From Cristatella mucedo (lineage: Eukaryota; Bryozoa; Phylactolaemata; Cristatellidae): a stretch of DNA of 64,000 nt. Of this stretch, positions 10,977 through 21,765 are shown in pieces (positions within the stretch are counted from its first letter, which is position 1; every line of letters begins with the position of its first letter). Made by a program: the position numbers and the translations under genes. The notes below the pieces were generated by a model. It was not told the DNA's origin, did not search any database, and saw only the letters and a program-made list of their open reading frames with translations. The DNA is taken from positions 14,612,001 to 14,676,000 of the forward strand of contig WPIO01000003.1 in assembly GCA_009760855.2 (NCBI GenBank), read 5' to 3'.

Positions 10977-11750
10977 GGAATCAAAAATATAGTTGTACGC
11001 CGCCTGTCGTTGAAATGGCAGCTGTATCGCAACTCAAATAGCTAGCACTGCTGGCAGGCTTGGGTCACTTAAGACCATAAAATTAGAACACACGTGCCCA
11101 ATCGCATTAAATTTATTAGGTTAACCCGGGACAATGTGTTCAATCATGGGATAAAAACTGACGTTTAGAGATGAATATTTTGAATATAGTAGCTGTATCC
11201 CAGTCTATTAATTTCTAAAGGCTGGCTGACCAGTTTCATTAGAGGCAATTGCATTAGAACACCCAAGCGAAATCGCATGAAATCTGGTATGTTAAAGCTG
11301 AATGCTTTCTTTCTATAATTTTGAATCAAAACGCAGCTGCCAGAAGCTTTTTATGGAAATGGCAGCTTTAATGCCGCTTGAACATGTTTGGCTGCGATTT
11401 TGGCTGGCCCATTGAAGGCCATAACATAAGAACGAACAAGCACAATCATAGAAAATTTGGTGTTTATACTTAGCGCACTGTTCTCTATAATTTGGAATAC
11501 AGGTAGCAGTTTTGCGAACCGTTTTGTGGAAGTGGCAGCTGTATCGACGTTCGAATGTGTAAACGGGCTCGCTGGCCTGGACCATTTGAGCCCACAACGC
11601 GAATACCTAAAGCGAAATTGCATGAAACGTGGTGGGTAAACCCGTAACATTAATCTGCATTATTTGAAATCACAAGAGAATTACTCTTACATTTATTGTG
11701 TGTGGAAATGGCAGTTGTATCGAAATGTATGGCAGTTATTTGTGGGACCC
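10977..11750 (+). repeat. Degenerate ~171-bp tandem repeat, about 4.5 units
   Basis: Units begin near 10,978, 11,150, 11,323, 11,493 and 11,663. Recurrent blocks are GAATCAAAA-type start, GGAAATGGCAGCTGTATCG, a GGCTGGCC...CATT(G/T)A block, AGAACAC...CGAAATCGCATGAAA and TTCTCTATAATTTGAA. Copies are strongly diverged but evenly spaced. Short open frames here are incidental. Confidence 0.7.
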
Positions 11751-11845
11751 TTTAGTAGTCGCCAGAACTACACTTGCCCCGGTTTGTACGGCCTTCCTCA
11801 GGTCGATCGACCAATGTGTGATTCCTTCCAGCAACAGGTAATAAT

Positions 11846-12600
11846 AATAATAACAATGCACTTGATAAAGCGCCCTCAGAGAACTCAATCTCTCTCTAGC
11901 CACTTTATATTTACTGCAAAGGGTAACGCAATTGAATGGTGAGTAATATCATGCTTGATAAACAACGTGAATAACATGGTTAGGGGTGATATGCACAGGG
12001 TCAGCATGCAAATGTGGTTAGTGGCAGCATGCACGTTGTCATCATGCATAATGTCATCATTGTCATCGTGCACATTGTAATCATGCATCATGCATAACCA
12101 CATGAAGGACGAATCACAGGGGCCCACTAAATGCGGTCCTAAATGTGGTTTTTATAAGTTCTTTCTAATGTGGTCAAGTCAAGGGATGTTCTGACGCAAG
12201 TCGGGAGAGAGTTCCAGGCTTTGGGAGCATACAAACTAATAGCACGGTCTATAAAGGATTTGAGGTTCGTACGAGGTATTTTTTAAACTGTTGGATTCCG
12301 AAAAGCGGGTGGTACTATGCTTGGCCTGTTGTTGGGGGAGTGTATCTGGGAGATAGGCGGGAGCGAAAGAATGAAGTGACCTACAAGTGAGCGACAAGAC
12401 CTTGAAGTCGATGCCCTGCTTGACTGGTAGCCAGTGCATTTCTGTGAGAAGTGGTGTGATGTGGCAACTGTGACGCTCACGACAGACAAGCCTAGCTGAG
12501 GAGTTTTGCACCAGCTGTGATCTCCTGATTGCACATGCCGGTAGGCCAGCAAGCAGTGAATTACAAAAGTCAAGACGGGATGCCGATTATGCAGAAAGCC
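11846..12600 (-). mobile_element. LINE family 2, 3' fragment
   Basis: Minus-strand remnants include SARLVCRERHSCHITPL, LTEMHWLPVKQGIDFKVLSL and the 3' UTR through TAGAGAGAGATTGAGTTCTC, with an ATT-type tail at 11,846. Frames are interrupted and it is truncated near the position of the RT C-terminal domain. Confidence 0.75.
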
Positions 12601-12639
12601 TAGAAATAAATTTATTTAGTTCTCCGAGGTTGCTTTACA

Positions 12640-13037
12640 AATATCACGTTATTATATTGTGGGAAATAATATTGTAAAGGACAATTGGCATTTAATGATA
12701 TGTTAAATGAGATGGCGCACCGTTCGATATACATACAATAAACACTTAGCCATCCGCTTCACACTGTGCCCGGTTTTCGTGGTAGTTGCTCATTGTTTCA
12801 CTGCTTGGCTATTAGGCTGCTGCCCACGAACGGCTAAGCGCCAGCTTCAATTCGCTGGGCTTTCCGAAGCCATCGATATAAGATTTTTAGCTTTGCCCTC
12901 GGCTGCTTGCACGCCGTCGACCAGTGCTTGTAGTAAGCGAGCAGCATCTGTAGTGGGCGCTAGACGTGCACTGCAGCAGCCCGCCCGAGTTTAGTCAGTG
13001 AGCGAGACCGTATCGAGGCGCGTATCGCGTCTCTGTA
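12640..13037. other. CpG-rich region upstream of a possible first exon
   Basis: From about 12,770 the sequence becomes rich in CpG (ACGAACGGCTAAGCGCC, ATCGAGGCGCGTATCGCGTC), unlike its AT-rich surroundings. It could be a promoter/5' UTR. The 95-codon frame at 12,707 shows no recognisable domain and is not called as a gene. Confidence 0.35.
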
Positions 13038-13117
13038 ATGGCTCCGAATGCCGCATTAGTTATTCTCATGGGGACAATCTTCGGCACCGCTTACTTGTCG
13101 GCGCTGTGCACAGTTTG
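13038..13117 (+). CDS. Possible signal-peptide first exon
   Basis: In a CpG-rich stretch (about 12.77-13.13 kb), an ATG opens MAPNAALVILMGTIFGTAYL followed by SALCTV, a good hydrophobic leader. The frame reaches donor TTTG|GTGAGC in phase 2 just before a stop. No matching phase-2 acceptor exon was found downstream on this strand, and the phase differs from the phase-1 ectodomain exons of gene C. It may be the start of an unrelated gene or chance. Confidence 0.25.
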
Positions 13118-14124
13118 GTGAGCATCGTTGAAGATAACACTACTCCGACCGGCCAGCGCACCTAGTACCCAACCTCATTTGTATTGTGTCCTAGTCCACA
13201 ACACTTTCGGACTTTCCGGTTGCCTCAGCAATGCCTTTTTTTCTCCTAATGGATTAGTTATCGATTTCGCGTAACCTCCACTACTACCCCTGCTCGAAAT
13301 ATACAGATTGTATGTTACAGGCGTATAATAGTTAGAGATTTAGGTCGCATACACTTGTAAGCGATTGTGCTTCTTTTTTAGACTTCGATGACCATTCATA
13401 TGGGAGCCTACAAATGAAGCTCCGACCACAGCATTAATTGTCAGAAACGCCCCGCCCCCCCCCCCAGCTGACGGCCGCTCAGGGTCTCACACGTCTGACG
13501 CTGCGAAAATAAGGGCAACGAATGGCACCATCTATGGCACTGATTTTTAGCCAGACTCTTCGTACGCTCTTCTGCAAATAATAACCTTTGATATCGGAAG
13601 CCCGATTTGAGCATTCCTGGCCGGCCTTCGCAGACAATGGACGCAAGCAGCACAGTGAAGGGCCAGCAAGCATAATTTGCTCGACGGAAGCGCAAGTGAA
13701 AAGCACGAGGCATTATACCTATGTATGGCTGAGTATATGGCTTTAGATTTATTTGTACTTGCTGATGCGTAACCAACGCCTGCTAGCTTGTCACTGATGG
13801 CGGATGTGCAAACTTTATTAAATACTATGCCATTTCGGTATGCACTAGCTTAATGTTTCAACGGATACTATACTGAAAATCACATCTTTCTGGTAAAAAT
13901 GTCTTAGAAGTTCTTTATGCTTTCTAAATGACCTGATCGAAACACTATTTACGGATTCAGTTATCCTCCACTAAGCGTGAACGTATTCCTATGAATTATT
14001 CAGTTTCGGGTCCTACGGTAAGTTATAACTGATATAAGCTTCTTACTGACATACACGTTTCCTTATTAGCTGAAATTAATTCCTCGAGAGCCACTGACGA
14101 CACAGAAACAAAATAGAATTGCCA
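13118..14124. other. Unannotated sequence right of the possible first exon
   Basis: Overlapping minus-strand frames at 13,441-13,776 show no domain. Contains the probable 3' flank of the copy B tail on the minus strand, with an AATAAA near 13,814. Nothing else recognised. Confidence 0.4.
13449..13466. repeat. Poly-C tract
   Basis: CGCCCCGCCCCCCCCCCC run. Similar C runs occur at 4,441-4,454 and 58,431-58,440 in the duplicated pair. Confidence 0.9.
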
Positions 14125-14360
14125 TCAATAGCCAGGAATATTGTAATAAGTAAAAACATGAGCTGATGAGGCAGCCACGATTGGATCACACCACGTCATC
14201 AAATTGGCAGTAGCCCATAGAGCATTCATACCAAGTTTGTCAATGTCATCCATATTGTAGCCGGATATGCCTTTTGCAGCACTAGCGGTGATAGGGGCTG
14301 GTTGCTGCTTGACCCCGACAGAGGCATAAGTGTAACCGTGACGCTGTGGATTGTTGTTGG
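14125..14360 (-). CDS. Terminal cytoplasmic tail exon 2, copy B
   Basis: A minus-strand exon with acceptor TTTTCTTTCCTCCAG, phase 1 in, open for 77 residues to TGA. It contains NNNPQRHGYTYASVGVKQQP, then PITASAAKGISGYNMDDIDK, a Trp-containing middle (NALWATANLMTW) and the end FTYYNIPGY. TYASV, GYNM and YYNI are candidate phosphotyrosine sites; YYNI again fits YxN. AATAAA on the minus strand near 13,814 is a possible poly(A) signal. A GTATGA at DKLG could be a weak donor, but the frame does not need it. Confidence 0.55.
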
Positions 14361-14449
14361 CTGGAGGAAAGAAAACCTGATGGCAGCCTCAATCAGAGGA
14401 TAAGTCGGTCAGGTCAGCATAACCTGATGCAAAATGGCTAACCACAGGC

Positions 14450-14472
14450 AGAGAGAGAGAGAGAGGGAGAGA
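14450..14472. repeat. (GA)n microsatellite
   Basis: GAGAGAGAGAGAGAGGGAGAGA in the intron between the two B tail exons. Confidence 0.9.
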
Positions 14473-14619
14473 ATAAGGACATGAACCAGAGGCAATAACA
14501 GGATACACAAAATTCTGAATGAAAGTGATTGTATAAAGCGATAACCAATGAATTGATGGCTTCAAAACTGATGCAAACACGGAGCACATCCCGACTAAAA
14601 TAAAAATGATGCAACTTAC

Positions 14620-14756
14620 TAAAGTCCTGATCATGAATCTGAGTACCATCATGGGAAAGATCATCTTCATCTTCACCAGTAAAATTTGGATTAGCATACA
14701 ACTGATCCCTTACATAGCTTGCATATGGCGGCTCGTTGGCATTCAACACTGCACCA
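14620..14756 (-). CDS. Cytoplasmic tail exon 1 with tyrosine motifs, copy B
   Basis: A 137-nt minus-strand exon, acceptor CTACATTGCAG and donor GTAAGT, phase 2 in (matching TM2) and phase 1 out. It reads GAVLNANEPPYASYVRDQLY, then ANPNFTGEDEDDLSHDG and TQIHDQDF. QLYANP is a YxN SH2-docking consensus, NPNF resembles an NPxF motif, and YASYV lies just before. The acidic run EDEDD follows. The open frame extends through the acceptor, but the splice sites and phases define the exon. Confidence 0.6.
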
Positions 14757-14845
14757 CTGCAATGTAGTACAGAAGTATTACTACTCATTTTCATAACTCA
14801 CGAAAGTCTGATAGTCGGCCGACATTGGTACATGATAATAACATT

Positions 14846-14910
14846 CATAATGATAATAATACATTTGCATAGCACCCTGAGAACTTTATCTCTTTCATCT
14901 TTATAACTTT
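14846..14910 (-). mobile_element. LINE family 2 tail fragment upstream of B tail exon
   Basis: TGATAATAATACATTTGCAT, AGCACCCTGAGAACTTTATC and TCTTTCATC in antisense. It lies in the intron before the exon at 14,620-14,756. Confidence 0.5.
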
Positions 14911-16173
14911 ACATTTGACAACAGTAAAATTGATATGGAAACTGAGGAGGCACAACTACCTCTTAGTATTGAACGAGCAGAGAATATACCACACACATAT
15001 ACCACACACACAAAAGAGACTAAGGTCGGCCTACTCAACCATCCCATTTATACAGCGAGCAGAGAGCTTTTGTGGCAATCACTATGCCTGCTTATGGTAC
15101 GACTCGAAACCAAGATCTGGGTCGTAAAGCACCAGCAACTCACCACTGGGCAAACTATGATCCATTGGCAAGATGAGCAACTGAAAGTGAAACGAATGCT
15201 TGATAATTTAACGAGCACTCAAGTACGCAGGCCATCGGGTTTAGCCCAACAGTAACTTATTCCCTCACCAACCCGCATGTGGCAAGCTCTTACAGCAGAT
15301 GATTCTGTACATACTTTTGTCCATTGCATGTGGGGTGACGAACGATAAGGCTATGTTACACAAATGAGGCTGTCAAATCAGCTGGACTATACTTTCACTT
15401 TTAAATAGAAAGCTTGGATTATTGATGCAATGCTGAAGTCGACGGCTAGAAAATATCATATCTACATAAAAAAAAGAGATATAAAGGGTAGTCAGTAACT
15501 CAGCAACTCTAAGGGTGGACGTACCAACGCTCTCTGAGATACTTGGAAAGGAAGCAGTGAGCAAACACGGAGAGACAAGGGAGTGGAACAAGAAGAAAAA
15601 GAGAGCCTTAAAAGATAGGTAGGAAATGTCAATGTGTCGTTACTTTTTGAGGCACACAAGACTGTTTTGCAAGAGCTTTTGGCCTTTGGCTGGAAAACAA
15701 CTAAGCATACGTGAGTAGGGAAACAACCAGCCACTGGCATACCAGCGAAATTGCAATTCAAGTTCAAACACGAAATACTCCGAGTCTTGTTTGCAGGGAA
15801 AAACGGCATCTACAGGAAGAGCCGGTTGGTTATTACGCAGATCTGCAGACGTAGCTCTGGGCATGCTGAGATTTGTCGACATTTATCAAAATACAAAACT
15901 GTTTTCTATTTTTTAATTAATTATTCATAACTCACTAATTACGTCCTGCATGCATTGAGACCTTTAACTAGGGTTGAGAGAGCAAGATACTCATCCAAAT
16001 TCACATTTCGAATGTGAGTTCCACGTTCCGTTATTCTTGCGTTTCTATAAAGCTCATACTGAGCCACACAAAAACGGCAAAGAAAGCGATGATTATCGGT
16101 GATCCATGCTCATGCATAGACCACCACAATGCTACAACACGCACGGGATGTGAAACAAGTTGTGGCACCTTAC

Positions 16174-16354
16174 CTTTGTGAAAAATCGTGTGTGCTGTAC
16201 ATCAATGAGCCCGGTGGACCCTTCTTACGACCTCGACGTCTGACATAGCAAGCAGCTGTGATCACAATTACGATGAGCAACACTGACCCAACAACGACAC
16301 ATGCTATGATAATGACATTGTCTTGGGTCAGTTTCGTCTGGCTGTTTTGTGTAC
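16174..16354 (-). CDS. TM2 exon, copy B
   Basis: A 181-nt exon on the minus strand: acceptor GAATTTTCAG, donor GTAAGG, phase 1 in and phase 2 out, like copy C. It encodes TQNSQTKLTQDN, the TM helix VIIIACVVVGSVLLIVIVIT, then the basic CYVRRRGRKKGPPG and SLMYSTHDFSQR. The TM is nearly identical to copies A and C, while the juxtamembrane region is more basic. Followed downstream by two tail exons in matching phase. Confidence 0.75.
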
Positions 16355-17084
16355 CTGAAAATTCACCGGCCGTCGAATTTTCACCGGCCGTCGAACACGA
16401 ATAGCGCCGAGCCCTGGACACAGCCTTCACAAAGATGTAACACATGGCACAACCACACTGCAGCAGGTTCAAATGTAGATATGGGCAATAGTGCTCTGAG
16501 TGAATAAGACTTGGATGCTTAGATCACCGTTCCGTCACCATTGCTGCTCAGACGGACTAGATTCCACAGCTAACAAGACAACTCTTTTAAGACCAGAATG
16601 AATGCATCAGCTCAGCAAGAGAAATCCTGGTGTGGTGCTGAAATGTTTCAGAGCCAGCTGCAGAGCTTTTTATAGCCACATACTGGACATGTGCTTCTTG
16701 ATTTCTTGTGGTGGGCGAGGAAGCAGGGGCAAGCGTACTTCCTGTGTTCAAGCATATATCTAACTTTTTATATCAGAGTAGTCAGTGTGGTTACACAGCA
16801 ACCAACACTGTAGAAGCAGCATCGTTATGCTAGAGCGGTCAGCAGCCGAGCCAAGCAGCAATAACACAGACTTTAACATTGGGATCAGTGTTCCTTGCAA
16901 CTTGCAAGTAAGCTTCTAGAGAGACTATGCTGAAAAACACAGGAAATAAATGCTCAAGAAATTAAAAACAACATAGCCCAATGGATCCAGCTTGGCGTTT
17001 CCAGAAAACAATGATCTAAGACAGGCAACAGGGTAGCACCTAACTTCCACGACAGAACCTGTAAGTCCCCCGTAGGACTTATGT

Positions 17085-17425
17085 CACGTATATTAATAAT
17101 AATAATAATGCACTTGATAAAGTGTGCTCTTGAACAATCCAACAGACAGTACATATGCTCTGAAGCAACACTACTAGCTCACCCTCCCCAACTGATTGAA
17201 TGCAGGGTTGCAACCACCGTTGCAGTGGTTCCAACTGAATAGTCAATTTGAAAATACCGAGCAACTGAAGTTTGTCTACAGTGGGACTGCGACCTGTAAG
17301 GTTCAGCAATATGCATGTACGTGCAGAGATTTCATGATCTTGCACAAATATAAAGTGCCTAGAAAGAGATTAAAGTCTCTAAGGGCACTATATAAAATGC
17401 ATTATTAGTATTACTATTATTAATC
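17085..17425. mobile_element. Head-to-head LINE family 2 tails inside copy B
   Basis: An antisense tail at 17,085-17,135 (TAATAATAATAATAATGCAC) and a sense tail at 17,335-17,425 (AAAGTGCCTAGAAAGAGATT with TTATTAGTATTACTA). They replace the part of the duplication equivalent to 55,000-55,890. Confidence 0.5.
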
Positions 17426-19241
17426 CCTACTTGGCTTCTAAGCTACAAAATTCTATCCTCAGAATTAAATAATTGGACTTTACTTGAGGTCTTCGAACGA
17501 CCTGGCCTCTCGACTGAGGACCAAACAGCTTAAAATATTTATGCAGAGCTTCTGGATTTCATCCAGCTGTTGATGATATATTAAAATCATTTCTCAACGT
17601 TTTCAGACCGTCACCACTTGATTTCTAAAACCCATCCTTAGTGGTCTTAACCTAAAAGATTAATATTCGTTCTCCTAGATTGAGACCTACAGAAATACTG
17701 CAGATGACGATTCATGGATTAAATGCAAAATAGCAGCTGGTAATTGCACATTTACTTCAACAATGTTGATTACCTTAATCCAGTTGACCGTTTTTTTAGA
17801 GTTGAAATTGTATGACCAATTGATGCAAGTACTCCATTAAATATTTAGTGTAAAATTTGATGATTTTGATGATGCCGGAAAATAGGTTCCTTGCTGTCTT
17901 ATCCAAAGTTCGGTACAAGGAGCGTGAGATCACCAGTTTGCAAAGTTGGAGATAACGTTGTCACTCAGTGATAACCTGAGTGATTGCACTAAAACAACCT
18001 ATGACACTAATAGGGCGTTTAAAAGAGAAAAGGAGTTTGTTAACAACTGATGAATAAGGCCGAATACCGTGCCAATTGTAATGTAAAAAGTGAGCTTCAA
18101 CTCCAAGCCATTGTTTAGAGTAATTAGATTCTTCACTGCCTAGCTTCATAAGGAAGTAGAAATGGATTTAAATATGAATGTACAATTTCTCCATAAGAAA
18201 TTTTACATTGCTCAAACACACCTTAATGCAGCATATTCATCTGGTCGTAAAGAAATTCAAATCCTCTTGCACCGCACTTTTTCGCTTTAGACACACAGGG
18301 TCAGAAAATGAAATAGCTTGTGATGGCCCAACGTAGCAACTGAATCAAGTTGTCTGGCAATAAATCTAGCTATAACAATTTGACCATAATAATGAGACCT
18401 TAAATCATTACAAGTGCGAGTTCACTTCATCAAGCTCGTCAGATATTCTGATACCTATACAAACACGTATCAGAACTTGCTTAAGCTATCCCAGAGCAAG
18501 GTATCAGAGTCGCTCACTAGATTGCAAGGTAATGGTGATCAAGGCGCATGCTCGTGGTTCGTTGAGACTCCATTAGCAAGGTTGGAGTTACTGAAACGCA
18601 GGGGAAAGAGGGTCAAAATCCAGAACCAAGGCCAATAAAAAGCACTAGCACGGCCCTTGAGAGGAGGAGCCACAAAACTAGAGGCTGGGTTGAATTCAAC
18701 CTGGCACTTAACACATTCTGACCATGTCTATAAGTGCATTCAACCCTATGGCAATTGATGGTAGCCATTTCTTAAGCAACCCCTATGTTTCTTAAGCAGG
18801 CCATTTGATCAGAGAGTACACCATCTTCAGCAATCAGGAAAAGCGTTGTGGAAACAGTACAAAGAATCTTAAGCAGCTGCAGTGAGGTGAGACTATTCTA
18901 GCTAATTACCATAATTTGTTAAATATGATATATCCTATTCAAAGGCCGGAACGAATCACTCCAGAACCTAAAATTGCGTAACGAAGGACAATCAGGTTAA
19001 AAAGATCAAATGTGATCGTAATCGTCAAAATCCTTTCAGAAATTAGAATAATATCGTGCATAGCAACAACTGATAGTTTGGCTGGCAATTTTCTTCAAAT
19101 GCAATTTGCTAGCATTACTTTCCTGCCTGGACCAAGGCTTCATGGCTGCATGACGATGCATAAGGTCGACAGCAACTTTTATTTGCTGAATGGTAATTTC
19201 GTACCATATTGCAACTCTTTGGGCTAATCTATCAACACCTC

Positions 19242-19423
19242 TCATTGGGCGGCTGCAGCTTGATCTCTGTTCTGTCTCTGCCACTGGCGACAATGCAAGG
19301 TTGTCGTAGCAATAGCAACTAACAGACACACAGCGCCTACAGATGACGTGGCAACCAAGATAGTTTTGAATTTGCTCAGTGTGTCTGGTGATGATGATGT
19401 TGTCTGAGTAGTTTCGAAACTAT
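19242..19423 (-). CDS. TM1 exon, copy B
   Basis: Inverted homologue of 52,701-52,846, acceptor TTTTCATTCCAG on the minus strand, phase-1 entry. It reads DSFETTQTTSSSPDTLSKFK, then the hydrophobic TILVATSSVGAVCLLVAIAT, then TLHCRQWQRQNRDQAAAAQ and TGA. Copy C stops at the codon after CRQW; here Gln stands in its place and the tail continues 12 residues. The open frame supports a functional exon. No upstream Ig or FN3 exons were found on this strand between 20.4 and 35 kb. Confidence 0.6.
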
Positions 19424-19686
19424 CTGGAATGAAAATATCTGAAGTGGAAGGTGTGCCTCTGGTGATGCAGATATTTGAAACTTAATCTCATACACAGCCA
19501 ACTCTTGCTAGTTTTATGAGATTTCTATCTAGGAAGATAGGAAAATCGAAAACAGTGCTAACCAAAATTCGCCAAGAACGAGATACATCTATGCGAATAA
19601 AAATGTACTGGAAGTACCTGAACAGGATCTTGATTTTCTAGCTGAATATCCCACGGAAGTTTCCTAAAACTCACTGCAGCCTTGTA

Positions 19687-19855
19687 AGGCCCTGCTGGTT
19701 TGGCTAGGTGGATAAAGTGCTTGCCTCGATCAAGGTCAAGGTGAATGTAGTTAATGACCGAGGTCGTGGGCTCAAGCCGCTAGGCATACATGAACCGCCT
19801 GAATAGAAATTATGTTCGCTTAGGGAGTTACAGAAGTGAATTATATTTTTTTTAC
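19687..19855 (+). mobile_element. tRNA-derived SINE (family II) with LINE-2-like 3' end
   Basis: GCTAGGTGGATAAAGTGCTT and GAGGTCGTGGGCTCAAGCCG form the head. ATGAACCGCCTGAATAGAAA, TTATGTTCGCTTAGGGAGTT and GTGAATTATATT form the LINE-like tail. It lies inside inverted copy B. Confidence 0.55.
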
Positions 19856-20406
19856 ACATTTTCTAACACAGTAAGGCAGGGTATGGTGCAACATTTATGG
19901 CCAAACAACCTGATAAATAGCTCTGTCATGGAAACTTTGACAATGCAGGGGATCAAGAAAAATTCAGAGCTTAATGAGCTTCTGCTAGGCAATAATTCAC
20001 CAAAACGTGAGATTCACATCATTTAGTTATGTTGTTAACTGATCGTGCATATTTCTACCTTGGTTATCTTAACAATCACAAAAATATACTATATGAGCCT
20101 GTTTTGGCAGAATTTAGGGCCTTTCTGGCTTGTGACGTAGTCACCATTTCGAAGGCTATTATTTCGTAGCACCGAGAGATTATTGTAAGATTAACTAAGA
20201 TTGATTAAGTAAGATTAACTGGATGAACCAAATATCCTCTTTCTAAGAATGTAACTCCAGTGGCATACTTTACCTCAGCAATCATCAATGACTTGCAGCA
20301 TGCTATTTTGAACGTGCCCAGCAATAGGCCTGAGGGCCTGACAGGGTTTTAAATGGTGAAGGAATCAATGACAAAGTAGGGAAAAACAACCATATTGTCA
20401 GATAAC

Positions 20407-21029
20407 TAAAGAAATATTTTATATCATGACTAACGGATATAACTATCCATTTTCCAAACACACATATATGTATTAAACTTAACTACCTTCTCGTAACGAC
20501 GACGGAAATATTTTTATACACGCTGATTATAATGGTCATGGCAGCTCAAGTGCCAGTGAATTCAAATGTACTGAAAAAATTCATTTTTTCGCACCTAGTG
20601 AGCTAACTAAGTAGGCGGCACACTTGCAACATGTAGAGCTTCGTAACGTTAATACCACCGAGTGGCTGTGCTGTTTGACCTTGGTTTTTAAAATCACTGA
20701 ACATTTCAGATTTGTGTTGATCTCCAGGGTGTGTAAATTTTTCGCACCAACAGACATTTATCAAATCACGAACAAATGTAAACCATGTTGGACAACTTGC
20801 TTTCCAGCAATTCTTAAACTAAGGAAAATCAACTCATTCAAAATGCGGAACCTGGCCTTGAAATTGCCATTCTAAAAACTAAAAGTGTAAACGACTCTAG
20901 CTGTTGCAAATGTAAATGATGCACCACTTTGGACTTAACTGTCGACAGGTAGCTATTGCATCCAACATATGACCCTCAATTAACTGTGATTTTACCTTTC
21001 GCTTGCTATATTAGTCCCTAAAAATTGCT
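20407..21029. other. Unannotated sequence left of LINE tails
   Basis: It lies immediately beyond the inverted duplication, where upstream exons of copy B would be expected on the minus strand. No Ig, FN3 or Cys-rich exon was found. A plus-strand 83-codon frame at 20,624 has no recognisable features. Confidence 0.4.
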
Positions 21030-21235
21030 CTACTGTCTCTGCTCTACTGTCTCAGCTATGCTTCCCACTTTCTCTTTATTGCGTGAGACGAAGTCTGTTC
21101 GTTATCGAATGCGTACTGAAATGAAAGTGAAAAAAAAGCTGCTTAGCCTGTAAGTGCGCTATACAAAACTCTCCTGCATAACACCCACATAGTCTTTATG
21201 ACTTTGTGGAGTTACAGATGGAGATACATTAAATT
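21030..21235 (+). mobile_element. LINE family 1, 3' UTR fragment
   Basis: Matches 6,380-6,560: CTATGCTTCCCACTTTCTCT, GTGAGACGAAGTCTGTT, and CACCCACATAGTCTTTATGA through the GATGGAGATACATTA end. There is no coding part. It is a severely 5'-truncated copy. Confidence 0.75.
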
Positions 21236-21309
21236 CCATTGAAGTGCCTAACAACTGCAAAGCCAGACAACAGAGACCAACAATGTTGGGATTACAAATA
21301 AGGGTGCAT

Positions 21310-21420
21310 CTGGTTTATTATCTTAATAAAAATAATGATAATAATCAATCACTTATATAGCGCCACATGAGAACCTAATCTCTAGATCGGTGCTCTAAAA
21401 ATCCCTGCAGTAAAATTAAT
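21310..21420 (-). mobile_element. LINE family 2 tail fragment, directly after a family 1 tail
   Basis: TAATGATAATAATCAATCAC, TTATATAGCGCCACATGAGA and CCTAATCTCTAGATCGGTGC in antisense. It lies about 75 bp right of the family-1 fragment at 21,030. Confidence 0.5.
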
Positions 21421-21579
21421 ACCCAAGGACTAATGCTGTGCACGTATCAAGCAGGTAAAGGCAAACGAGCACCATACTCAAACCTGTAAGCTAAAGCAAT
21501 AAATATGGCTACAGCTAGTAAGACAAGGCTTGTAATATGCTGGTGTTCTTATGACTTGACTGGTAAGATGCTGAATCTA

Positions 21580-21678
21580 AACACACACGCCCACACCCCA
21601 AACCCACAAACACACAACACACAAACATACACACACACACATCATACACACACACACACACACACATCTATATATATG

Positions 21679-21757
<79 letters not shown>

Positions 21758-21765
21758 ATGCACAC
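21580..21765. repeat. (CA)n-(TA)n compound microsatellite
   Basis: ACAC-rich stretch with CCCACA and CATACA variants, followed by about 95 bp of TA with two TATT interruptions. Confidence 0.95.

Larger units (their letters stand above)
15840..20406 (-). repeat. Inverted duplication, copy B (partner of 52,090-57,150)
   Basis: Read on the minus strand, 20,406 to 17,880 follows 52,090-54,560, 17,880 to 17,460 follows 54,563-54,990, and 17,075 to 15,840 follows 55,890-57,150. The part corresponding to 55,000-55,890 is missing and replaced by a LINE tail and other sequence. It is more diverged than the A/C pair. The breakpoint near 15,840 lies downstream of TM2, so the tail exons of B have no counterpart in A or C. 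Confidence 0.8.

Noticed and set aside
10977-11750. CRISPR-like regular repeat
   Set aside because: The period is about 171 bp with no short identical repeats and unique spacers, and the genome is animal.
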